A stretch of 64,000 nucleotides of DNA from assembly GCF_000835495.1 (NCBI RefSeq), contig NW_015622543.1:2524806-2588805 (forward strand), written 5' to 3'. The notes below the pieces were generated by a model, which searched no databases, was not told the origin of the DNA, and was given only the letters and a program-made list of their open reading frames with translations. Positions 22,641-32,576 of this stretch are shown here, one piece after another; position 1 is the stretch's first letter, and each line of letters begins with the position of its first letter. The DNA is from Cladophialophora immunda. Taxonomy: Eukaryota; Ascomycota; Eurotiomycetes; Chaetothyriales; Herpotrichiellaceae. The translations under genes and the position numbers were made by a program.

Positions 22641-22860
22641 GAATGTCTTTCTGTCCTGACGACGACTTTAGCTCTTGGTCGAGTCGCCATTTTAGAGGGA
22701 GTGCTCATGGCCATAACGTCCAAGATCCAAGAAGGGCTCAGCATGAATGATGCAGAAGTTACTTGGCTTCTTGCGGGAATGTCATGAACGAGTGGAGCCC
22801 TTTTGATCTTCCTTGGTCGCATTGCAGACCTGTTTGGCGGAAGACGGAATAGCAGGAATG
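22641..22860 (+). pseudogene. Fragment of a major-facilitator drug/H+ transporter
   Basis: One frame reads ALGRVAILEGVLMAITSKI, then SMNDAEVTWLLAGM, a TGA stop just after, and on the same frame TSGALLIFLGRIADLFGGR. The last block is MFS motif A between membrane segments 2 and 3. The in-frame stop at 22784-22786 sits where relatives have a hydrophobic residue, and nothing resembling the other membrane segments follows. This is a truncated relic of a multidrug-type MFS gene. It lies next to the nitrilase block and may have belonged to it once. Confidence 0.7.
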
Positions 22861-23425
22861 AGCGGGAGTGGAAATGGGCGGAAAGGCTTTCATGAAAGGA
22901 CATCAAAAGAACCCTTCACAAACACGCCCGGTGAAGAGGCGTTTTGTCTGTCTGTGCAGTTGGTGGCAAGAAGTCTTGGACTATTTGAATCGTACTGGAC
23001 TGGGACCGTATCGGCCTATTCCACGTATATATCTGGCTTGTTTTGGATGGCCTCGCCGCTTCAGAAGGATCACTAATCTCGAAGCTTGATCTCAGCTGGA
23101 TCTGCCTCTCCTCACACGATGGTGTATACGGCATCTAACGGTATTCAGCGGCAACAATATGCCTACCCGTAATACCCCGTTGCTCGTGACCTTCCGAGTC
23201 ACTATTCAGGTAAATGGATTGTGGCAAGCAATTAAAGTAGCAATACATTCGAATTGGCCGTCCTCAGGTGGCTGCAGGACAGAGTATGTCGCCCGAGAGC
23301 CATCCGTGAATTAGCTAGCCCTCCTACATCGTTCCTCTCTCCTCAGCCATCACAATCCCACTCACGTCACGACGTTGTAGCTTGTGAGACCCATCGACCG
23401 ACAGCACAAAGCGCGATTCCGACTC
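22861..23425. other. Intergenic, no gene seen
   Basis: About 560 bp between the transporter relic and the 3' end of the first nitrilase gene. Nothing supported. Confidence 0.5.
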
Positions 23426-24444
23426 CTAAACGTAGTGCACATGCTTAGCTGGTTCTTTGTTGACATTCAAACTGAGGAGATCCGGCCGTGAGTAATGTCC
23501 CACGACGTCAAGCACCTGTCTGGCGTAGTCGATATCCCCCAAGTCAATATCTGCGGCGAGGATGCCCTGATGGCCCGGGTCAAATGCCGGAACCAACGGT
23601 TTCCCATCTGGCCCAAAGATCATCGCGAAGCCTCCTCCGGGGGTTTTGACGAATGGGACGTTTGTGAGTTTTGTCCTTTCGCGGTTTTCCTCCGTGAGGA
23701 TTTGGGTGGCGACGAGGACAAAACAACTGCCTTCCATGGCCATGAATTGGCCAGTGAGCCGGTTCGGACTGGCCTGCGAGTTGTATGACCCCGGCAGATT
23801 TTCAGGCCTATCCCAAAAGAGCGGCCAGCTTGCCACATGGATGTCAACTCCCTGACAATATTCGTTGTAGCGCAGCAGAGGTTGGAAATGCTCCCAGCAG
23901 TTGAGGGCGCCAATCCTGCCAAAATGCGGAGTCTGGATCACATTCGTGAGACTGTCGGCCTGGCCCTCGCCCCAGACTGCCCGCTCCGTATACGTTGGTT
24001 TGATTTTCCGTCGGTGTAGCACAATCACTCCACTGGGATCAATGAACGACTGAGCCATATAGAGACTTCCGCGAGCCCGTTCCGAGTAGCCGAGCACCAC
24101 AAAGATTCCTGCCTTTTTCACAGAGGCGCGGATCTTGTCCATTTCTGCAGATTCTCTGCTAAGCGAGTTGGCCTGGTACTCAGCAACAAACTCAGTATTC
24201 GCTATAGCAGGCTCTGTGGTAATAGACCTTGGACAAGCTTAGTACATGTATCAGTTTTAGCTGCAGCCCGAGTTTCCAGTTCTCACCATGGGTATCCTGG
24301 GATAAACACCTCTGGGAAACCAAGGACATTGATCCCATCCTTTGCAGCTTGCTCGATCAACGATACCACTTTTCTGACGCCGCCTTGTAAGTCGAGCCAT
24401 ACGGGCTCAGCTTGGATGGCTCCCACTCGAACCTTGTTGCCCAT
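23426..24444 (-). CDS. Nitrilase-superfamily carbon-nitrogen hydrolase (nitrilase 1)
   Basis: Two exons, complement(join(23426..24227, 24287..24444)), 319 residues; the start gives [19 protein letters not shown] and the intron splits the Trp codon in PGYPW. The catalytic triad is visible: Glu45 in [11 protein letters not shown], Lys127 in [18 protein letters not shown] and Cys163 in [12 protein letters not shown]. The WEHFQPL and RAVWGEG contexts are those of true nitrilases (arylaceto-/aliphatic nitrile to acid plus ammonia) rather than cyanide hydratases. The enzyme is cytosolic and usually forms helical oligomers. It lies on the same strand as a Zn2Cys6 regulator and a second nitrilase, so it probably belongs to a shared pathway. 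Substrate not predictable. Confidence 0.92.
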
Positions 24445-24915
24445 ATGGGATATCGTTACGCCGATTTTGACTGCTTTCTGAGCACGAGATTTCTTAATTA
24501 ATTCTGGGGGCAAAGGCTAAGATGTTGATTTTGACGGCTTGATTATAGTTACTCAACGCATGTCGAAAGCCAAACGCAGAGATATAAGGAGGCCGCCTAC
24601 GCTTTCAGACTATGGATATATTGATTACTATTGCTTTTGAAGCGGCTTGTGTTTGCTAGTTCTTAGCTCGACCTCATAACCTCCTTGTTGGCTGTAGACG
24701 TTGGCCACTAATTCGGTATCTCCACCGTTCCTCGTATGTGCATTCATTTGACCAGCCAATCTTCGCAGAGGACACTGCAGTCTCGTGGACACTGGCAATG
24801 TTCAAGGCCTCCTGCTGTTACCGCACTCGGGCCGCTATTTACCGCCACGGCAATTTATTCACCACGGCCCAATCTTGCCGTCGGAGTGTCTATCAAGGGG
24901 AGTGCGCACCGGACT
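24445..24915. other. Promoter of nitrilase 1
   Basis: About 470 bp between the regulator's stop codon and the nitrilase start. No further gene seen. Confidence 0.45.
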
Positions 24916-27708
24916 TCAAAAGCCCACAGTGTCGTGTCCATCTCCCGATAACTCTCCAAGCCACAGTGCTTCAAAGTTTTCTTCGCACCAATCCTCAGGT
25001 AACAGCCGAAGCAATGAAGAGTCTAGGTCCAGTCCTAGGTCAGCCGTAAGACTGGCATTTTGCGACGGCTCGTTTTCCGCCCCATCGTCGTCTGCCTGCT
25101 GAGCAGGAGAAGGATTCCATGCTGTTTGGGGTACCGGGAGATCTTGGATAATGCTTGAATGAAGGTCTTGGTCCGTTGTGCGCCTGGGTGAGCTATAATG
25201 CCGACTCCATAATTTGTGGAATTGGCGCAGGTGGAGGGAAATGATCGAGGCAATTTTAGGGAGCACGTCCGCTCGGCTCGCTACGCTGTCGATGAGGATC
25301 TGATGCATGTTTTGAACAACATTGATAGAAGCTTCCAAGTCCTCGCGGCCTGGATAGCAACATGTAGCCTTTTGTCAAGGTCAGCTCTGCAAGTTTGCAC
25401 TTTGCCGTGAAGAGCACGAGAGTTTGAAGGCCCTTTTCAATCGAAGGCAACTCTCTTGTGTCTGCTTCGTGATATCCAAGCTGCAAAGGGAGAGGTTTGC
25501 CTCACCTTGAGAAGAAGTGTCACTGCGAATACAATTCTTGTAAAAACTCGCATGGGGGAGTAATGTAGGTGGTGTAGTTCATTGAGGTTGATGCAGGTGG
25601 AGAGCAAGGTCCTGGATCGATGTATGGCATCTTGGACCATCCTCGCTGCCTCTGAGTATTTTGGATCTTGGGTGATAAATCGATACATAGTTAACGCATC
25701 TTCACTGGAGGAAGTGCTGCGGAAGAGGCTGTGAGAAAGCTCGAGCAGGCGTGCGGATACTGATTGAACGGGGAGTGACAACATTTGAAGTTGAAGCGCT
25801 TGGTATTCGATGTCAAGGATGTCATGGATAGGATGAGGAACTGGAAACCATAATTTAGCCCGATGGTCTTCGTCGCGAGAGATGAGTCTTACGTTGCGCT
25901 TGCACAAAATCATCATACCACGCTTGTAGCAATGTAAAGAAGTGCTGTAACCATACATTGCGGTCTCCTGCACGGAGAGTAGATCCCATGGGCTGCTGTC
26001 GCTGGAATAAGATGTCCTTTGCAGAACGACTGATATCCCCCAATCTTCCAAGTTTACAAAGCGCGAGCAGTTGGGAGCTCTCCAATCCTTCGTTGTGTCT
26101 AGACAATTCTTCGAGCACCCCGATATCCGTGTCTAGCACTTCTTTGGCCCCTGCTGAGAATGGTTTTACGCGCATACTTAAAATTGAACTGTGGATTTCG
26201 AGCATCAGTCGAATCCGCGCTTGCCGATTTTTGTAGCGCTGTGCAATTGAGGAGTGCCTGTCAATGCTGTTCTCCCAGGGGCTTTGAGTCTTATTGGTCA
26301 ATCGCTGATGCAGATCCCGTATGTTGAGCTCACTCGCCAATGATTCAGCAAGACCTAGCATCATCCTATCAAGTAAGCAGAAGCCTTCATATCAGGAGCA
26401 CACGAGCTCACCCAGACAGCCTATCCCACCGAATTACTGGCTCGCTAAGATTCACCATCCACTGACTTGCTTGATGAGGAGATCAGAAAGCTGACCCCTT
26501 GGGTGCTGGACTTGGAACTCACCGTTGGAAATCCTAACATGCCGCTCTTCATCTTCGAGAGTGGCAAAGCTTCTCGCTTGAGTATGCCCGACATCGATCA
26601 TTACAGCATCCAATATCTCGTCGGTGCTCATCTGAACGGCCCTGGGCGGCCATTCTGCAAGCAGCATCAGTGCTAGGACAGATCCCAGTGTTCTCAGCCT
26701 AGAATTTGCACCACGTTCGCCGGCCCACAAGATGCGCTGGATAAGGCGCTGTGTAATGTCCCAGCATTTGATGTGAAGGAATTGATGGTTGGACGAGGGA
26801 CCTGCAAATGGATATGTGAACATGGAGGTGGAGATAGACATCAGTGCATAGCACAGCGTCGGCTCGAACGTGATAAGAATGCTGTGGTTTGCCGGGTCTG
26901 CAAAGAATTGCAGCAAGATCGAAGTCATCGGACCCAGCTTCTCGAAAAATCTATTGGCGCCATCAGCACATTTGCAAATTTGAGAATGGCTGATGGTGTT
27001 ACGTTTGGATATACCACGCGGCCTCTTCTGCAAGTAACCACCGGTGTTTGACAAGCCAGAAATCGTTCCAAACAGTCACAATGGCTCCATTGCGCCGTGG
27101 CTTACCCACGCTCAACACATGATCGGGTGAGACAGTTTGAGCCGGTTCATGTCTTGTCGCTGAAGGCGAAGGCGTTCCCGTCGTTTGGTGCAGATTCGCA
27201 TCTCTTGAACTATTCGTCCTCACCCGGTCAGAATCCTTAGTCGTGCCATAAACTCTGATCACGGCATTGAAAGCATCAGTGGAATCGTGAACAGCGTCTT
27301 CAATAATAGCATAGGTCCCTCGACAGCCTGAAGTCTCTTCTGCCTCGTCGACCCTTGGTGAAGTCTGCAGGGATGCTTCGTTGTCGTCCGTACCAAATCC
27401 CTCAGTTCGTATTCTGGGGCATGGCTGTCTTGCAGGATCAAATTGAGACTCCGAAAATTCTTCGCGGGTCCTCTTTAGCGATTTCCTCGTGCCTCGCAAA
27501 CCCGGTTGTCCAGGCTGCGTGAAAGCACATTCTAGGTTCATCCGCTTACACCTGGCACAAGGAAGCGTGGGCGCTTCGGTGTTATCCACAATGCACCGAA
27601 CCTGAAAAGGGGTGAGCTGAGTTTAACTGCTTTCACACATTGAGGTACCTTTCGGACCCGACAGTTCTCACAGGCACGGTAAATTCGACGAGAGCGTTCT
27701 CCCTCCAT
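24916..27708 (-). CDS. Zn2Cys6 transcription factor between two nitrilase genes
   Basis: Eight-exon model, complement(join(24916..25368, 25418..25432, 25506..25840, 25893..26365, 26412..26469, 26523..26950, 27003..27601, 27649..27708)), 806 residues. The zinc cluster spans the first intron: CENCRVRK joins VRC, then PCARCKRMNLEC, giving C-x2-C-x6-C...C-x2-C-x6-C. A Ser/Thr-rich linker is followed by the middle region with WNDFWLVKHRWLLAEEAAWY, FFEKLGPMTSILLQFF and FEPTLCYALM, a pattern found in a large group of fungal cluster regulators, and by SQWMVNLSEPVIRWDRLSG. The 15-base exon at 25418-25432 is the least certain part. Position between two nitrilases suggests it controls them and perhaps the permease/oxidase pair. 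Confidence 0.85.
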
Positions 27709-28192
27709 AGAATGGAGCCCGCGGGACTAAGAGCCCGGTGCAGGGAAGGCGGATCGAGGACGATATATTCAGTTTGGGCACTTGGATATTGGGAATTTGG
27801 AATCTCCGTAGTCCTTAGGGAACAAAATGACTGTCTTGATTGTACAGGTTGGGAGCAGCTGAGAGTGGGGGAGCTTCTGGACCCCGCGGTTAAGGACTTG
27901 CTTCATCACGCAACCGAAAGCGGCAGGCTAAGTTAAGCTAACCCTGGACCAAGATAACAGTAGTCCTACCAGTGCTGTTTTATAAGGTATAGTAATCAGC
28001 GATTGCTAGGACCGCCTGCGAGGGTTGATGGTGTGTACGCCCAGATGAGAGTAGGGTGTCTCTGAGAGCAGCACGCACCACCATCATTGCCGCATCTAAC
28101 TGAAGATTCGTATTTTCCCCCAACGCATGTTAACCTTCCAATGGCGCAGAAATAGTTTTTGGTCTTGAGTTTATCGTTCTCGGCGGCCTCTA
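27709..28192. other. Promoter of the Zn2Cys6 gene and 3' flank of nitrilase 2
   Basis: About 480 bp without a supported gene. Confidence 0.45.
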
Positions 28193-29284
28193 TCACGGTG
28201 TGTCTTCACCAAGGTGAATGGGTACCCTCCTAGTAGTATTGACCTTCAGATCGAAGATGTCCAGCCGCTGATACGAGCCTACCACATCGTGATATTGCTT
28301 TCCCTCTATAGTGTCATCCATGTCCAGATCGGCGTAGAGGATACCTTCCTGGTACCTCAACACCTCGGCTCCGTGCAACTGACCGGTCTGTTTGTCGACG
28401 GTGAAACCTTGAATTGGGTGGCCCGACGGACCGATGAACAGCGTCTCTGCCTGTGCACTTTGCTCCATGACTGTCTTCATGATCTCTTTGCGTGATTCGG
28501 GAGCCATTGACACCAGAGTATCGATCATCTGCTGGGACATGAACGAAGCACAGAGCAGGCCAAAGCACTTCCCCTCGACACACTGTGAGATGCATCTCTG
28601 GCGGTTGAGAACAATGTTGTCGTAGACACCAAGCACTGGCTTGTGAGGACCCTTGGAGTCTTCCGATTGAGGTGGTAGAACCGCCGGAGCCTTCGCCGGC
28701 CACGTTGAGATGTGGAACTGTTCCCCCTGCGCGATCAAAGTGTATCTTGCCAGGGGATTGGTGTTCTCTCCACATATCAATGCGCCAACTCGAGCAATGG
28801 GTTGATCGGAGTTGAGAGGTTGGCACCCGATAACTTTCAGGCCGTGGCCGTCACCCATAGACCAGATCAACTTCTCCATAAAGGTTGGCACCAACTTCCT
28901 ATGGTGAACCACAATCTTGCCTTCAGGAGAGACGATGATGTTGGCGTTGAACAATGTCGCACTGCTGTACTTCACTTTTTCCGAGATCCCAAGGCTTACG
29001 TATATTTTCCTTTCCTTTGCTGCCACACAGACAGCCTTGATTTCGTCCCCATCGACGTATACCGACTCTTTAGCCATCTTGATGAAGAATTCGTGGCCTT
29101 CCGAAGGACTAATAACAGGAGTCCAGTATGGGAAAGCTGGAATATACGTCTCCGGAAAGACCACGAGATGTGCTTTGTTGTCTGCAGCCTCATTGATCAA
29201 GGAAATGCATTTGGCCGTTGTGTCTGCGGCATTGAGTAGAATTGGAGACACATGACAGGCAGCGACCCTGAACGATGGCGACAT
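28193..29284 (-). CDS. Nitrilase/cyanide-hydratase family hydrolase (nitrilase 2)
   Basis: Intronless gene of 363 residues, start MSPSFRVAACHVSPILLN. Triad: Glu45 in VVFPETYIPAFPYW, Lys130 in VHHRKLVPTFMEKL and Cys171 in GALICGENTNPLARY. The CGENTNPLARY context differs from the CWEH context of nitrilase 1 and resembles fungal aliphatic or aralkyl nitrilases. The two proteins are clearly different in sequence and exon structure, so they are not a recent tandem duplication and likely handle different nitriles or related amide/cyanide substrates. The C-terminus ends in a short charged tail. Same strand as the regulator and nitrilase 1. Confidence 0.93.
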   Translation of the reverse strand: MSPSFRVAACHVSPILLNAADTTAKCISLINEAADNKAHLVVFPETYIPAFPYWTPVISPSEGHEFFIKMAKESVYVDGDEIKAVCVAAKERKIYVSLGISEKVKYSSATLFNANIIVSPEGKIVVHHRKLVPTFMEKLIWSMGDGHGLKVIGCQPLNSDQPIARVGALICGENTNPLARYTLIAQGEQFHISTWPAKAPAVLPPQSEDSKGPHKPVLGVYDNIVLNRQRCISQCVEGKCFGLLCASFMSQQMIDTLVSMAPESRKEIMKTVMEQSAQAETLFIGPSGHPIQGFTVDKQTGQLHGAEVLRYQEGILYADLDMDDTIEGKQYHDVVGSYQRLDIFDLKVNTTRRVPIHLGEDTP

Positions 29285-30069
29285 TGTGGTAGAGACTTAG
29301 ACCAATGTGGTCGGGTAGCAACCGGGCTTGGACGTCGATAATCACCCTTAAACCGTGTTGAGAATGATGACGGAAAGCTGCTTATTTTTTCAATGGCTGA
29401 AAGTTGGAAGCCAACAAAGTGATGGCTGAAACGACGTCTCAACTATCGAAAGAAGTTTTGGGGACCGTGTGGCTTTGTAGTACGTGTGACACCCGCTAGC
29501 ACCATCACGGCTTCCAGCGGATCGCGGGAAGTCTTTAAAACGACCTTTTGAACACGTACGTAATGGCAAAGCGGACATCATCCAGATAATTCTACCTGTC
29601 GGTTATCAGTTGCTCTTATCCCTGAGTCCCTTAATAATTTCTATGATGACCCGACACTCAAGGTAAGTGTCAGTTAGGGTCGAGGGTTTTAGAGTCATAT
29701 CATGTCTCCCCCCCCCCCCCCCCGGTGCAATCCATTCCCGTCGCCGAGCGGAACAAGTATGAGGAAGCCTTTCACGACCGGGAAAACCACGAGTCCCGTG
29801 ATTTTATGGGAATAATACAGATATCAATATCAGCGACGCAACAAATCAAGGCAGTGACCACCGGCTTGATGCGGTGATATGCTACCTGTTCTGGATGTTT
29901 CACCGCGGAACGGGCGCAGCATAACAATATATAGATGTTCCTATGCTATTTGCCATCCCTCCGCAACGAGTCAAGTGACTTTCGAGAGCCCAGACCTCAA
30001 ACTACCGACTTTCTGACGGTCTGAACTGCGAATGTATCTAACCAGAACATCCTTCCATTATCAGCCGCC
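29285..30069. other. Promoter of nitrilase 2, with poly-C tract
   Basis: About 785 bp. It contains a run of 16 C at 29708-29723. No coding frame supported. Confidence 0.6.
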
Positions 30070-31982
30070 TCAAAGCTTGTACCGGAAGTCCTTGTTCTCC
30101 TGGTCCGTGAGATCCGACAAACCATTCTCACACCCCGGCTCTCCGAATGCTCTATCTCTACGTCGATTCTCCCATGAGAGGTAGAATCTGAGAACGATGG
30201 CGATGAAGAAGCTGCACGAGAGGCAAGCCACCGTGCCCATCATACCGGGATCATACCGCGGCGCATCTGAGCTATTACTGTCTGTGAGTATGGATGCGCT
30301 CATGTAAGTGCCAGAGTGTAGCTTACGTCTTGAACATTAGAGGTCCAATGATATTTCCCAGACAGTATCCGACAAATACACCCGCAGAAAGTGTGGTCTT
30401 TTTCGTATATCCAGATACATTCGAAGTCCCAAGCCCAATAACTTGGACATATGCTGATGAAAAGAAATTCAAAAAGTAGAAGCCGGTCAGCCGTCCCCCG
30501 TTGTTGGACAGAGGGAGTCTCCATCTAGTTTTCAAACATCACATTAGCTGCAATAATCCAAGAACGGAGCTTCTTAGCGCAGATGTATACTGACACGAGA
30601 CACCCTCCCAAAATAGTCAACATCGAAGCACCCATAATGATGTACAGGCGAACATTGGGGATCTTACTACCCAGCGTTGCCGAGCCTAGGACGCAGATAA
30701 CCGCCATGGCTCCAGTCGGTATGTTCAGTAGCAATGCTTGAGACTTTGTGAAGCCCATACCACTTAATATGATCGGTCCAAAGGATGATATCGGACCATT
30801 TGTGACAGTGCTGGACGTGGCCATCAGGAAAATGCACCAGAAATTGACGCTAGTCAAACATTCCAGCACCTGCCTCCACTTGAACTGTCTGTTCGTGGAC
30901 CCAACATTGTTTGTCTTTATCCGAGTCAATATCAAGGCCTTCTCTTCGGGCGTGAACCCATTCTCCTTGACGGGAGAGTGCGGAAAGAAGAAAAAGATGA
31001 CAAGCGACCAAACAAACGTGATAGTACCAACGAGCAGGTACATATATTGCCAGGAGTCGAGGCTTCCTGAATTGATATGGCCGATTCCGTAGCTGATTGC
31101 TGGGGCGAATAGATTTGCTCCGCCGCTGGAGCTAAACCAGAAGCCAGACCGAAGGACCTGCTCGGCAGGGCTGTACCATTCGGAAGTAATAATCCTGGAG
31201 CGTCTGTTAGAGTGGGCAAGGTGTAGTTTGGTAAATCACCGGAATGCACGAGCACCCACATAAAAGTCGGTGAGATTCCACTCTCTACCACACCGAGGAA
31301 GAATCTGTTTGCTAACAGGCCGGCATACGTAGTGCATCCAGCCGTCGAGAGCGCAACTGTTGCCCACATCATGCACAGCGCCGCGCATGCTCTGTTAGCT
31401 GGGTATCTCTGGGTGATCAATGACACCTTCAACTGCTTAGTCGTATTCAATGTAGTCTGAGGAGCAAGACTCACTGGAAAGGCACCAGCGATGTATCCAC
31501 AATAAAATATCATAGAAGCGTTCGAATATCTACCTCAGTCAGCAGTTTGACACTTCATCTGGCTCGTGTACCCCAACCGGAGACCCTGAAGGTTCAGGTC
31601 GGCTATGAGGCCATATATCGCTGCATGTCCGAGAAGCACCTTGTCATAATACTGTAGAGCATAGGTGATACACATCTACACGGGCAGCTTAGTAGGAGTT
31701 GTGAGCGAATGGTGTGATGAGCGTTTGCTTACAATTGGCATCAATTTAAGGTCGATTTTCCTGCATTTGGATCGAATAAGTCTCTGAATGAATAGTGAAC
31801 TGATGTAGGAGCAGTTCCCCTTACCTCACCAGCTTTGAGTTAGGCACTGAATCGATGAGCCCTTCGCTGTCACCATCCTCAACGTCAATTATCCCCATTT
31901 TCTGTATTTGGTCGGCATTGTCGCTACACTTGCTGTCAATATCATTTCCACCCACAATGGCGGTTGTCTTGTTCCCTTGCAT
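30070..31982 (-). CDS. Allantoate-permease-type (Dal5/ACS family) MFS transporter
   Basis: Eight-exon model, complement(join(30070..30277, 30327..30524, 30604..31194, 31260..31408, 31475..31529, 31578..31675, 31733..31760, 31825..31982)), 494 residues, all joins in frame. It starts MQGNKTTAIVGGND; family marks are KIDLKLMPIMCITYALQYYD, IFYCGYIAGAFP, FFLGVVESGISPTFM, SEWYSPAEQVLRSGFW, NVSGYTKKTTLSAGV and GYCLGNIIGP, then SDAPRY. The junction 31260/31194 splits the Met of SPTFM and removes an apparent frame break. Relatives move anionic small molecules such as allantoate, nicotinate, biotin precursors or carboxylates with protons across the plasma membrane. It diverges from the FAD oxidase, so it probably imports that enzyme's substrate or a related acid. 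Confidence 0.88.
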
Positions 31983-32576
31983 CTTGTGAAACTGCTGGCG
32001 TTATGCCCGAAATGATTTCATGGATCTTCAAAGGAAGAGCCAGTTACCGTACTGGATGGACTGAGTTGTGCTGGTCAGGACAGCACACCATTGAAATACG
32101 CATGGCAGACCGACGCTTCGGGTGCCAATCGGTTGCCCTCTTATATCTGCCACTTATGCTGTGCATTGACATAGAATCTACTCTATCGATGGGAGGCAGA
32201 GACATGTCGAATCTCGAGAACGGCTGCATGACAATCTCGTAAAGGAGAGCGGAACAGGTGCAAAGAGCGGGATAATGCGGAGGCCGCCTTCGAACGGAGA
32301 ACGATTGCCCGCGAAAAGCCGGACTGTAGGCGGTAAAGTGCGGAGGGCGCTCAGAAGCGATAAGGAAGACCCGTGTTCGACTCGCCAATGACAAGATTGC
32401 AAGGATTGTCGCGCTACCAGCTGCTTCGTAGTCGAACAAGACCCTAGCTTTGTTTTCTTATAGGTACTTTTTCTTATAGGTACTGAAGCTTCCATAAACA
32501 TGCCCCAGTCTATAGTTCTGATAGATGATACATCTGTCTATAACCTTCCAAGTTGGCCTTCGTTGTAAAGTAGTTG
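31983..32576. promoter_or_regulatory. Shared promoter of permease and FAD oxidase
   Basis: 594 bp between divergent start codons. It contains CGG-N3-CCG at 32278-32286 (CGGAGGCCG), an inverted CGG pair of the kind bound by Zn2Cys6 dimers, and a perfect 16-bp tandem duplication near the oxidase start. The local regulator is a plausible binder; this is inference. Confidence 0.5.
32453..32484. repeat. Perfect 16-bp tandem duplication
   Basis: TTTTCTTATAGGTACT occurs twice without spacer, about 92 bp upstream of the oxidase ATG. One and a half helical turns per unit could place two protein sites side by side, or the unit could be a recent replication slip. Confidence 0.9.

Noticed and set aside
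27003..27106. An extra intron in the Zn2Cys6 regulator at a GTAAGC near 27105
   Set aside because: Reading through keeps the conserved WNDFWLVKHRWLLAEEAAWY block; the real intron is 26951-27002.
31195..31259. Apparent frame break in the allantoate-type permease
   Set aside because: Choosing the donor at 31259 (splitting the Met of SPTFM) instead of the one 20 bp downstream keeps the frame and the conserved sequence, so the gene is intact.
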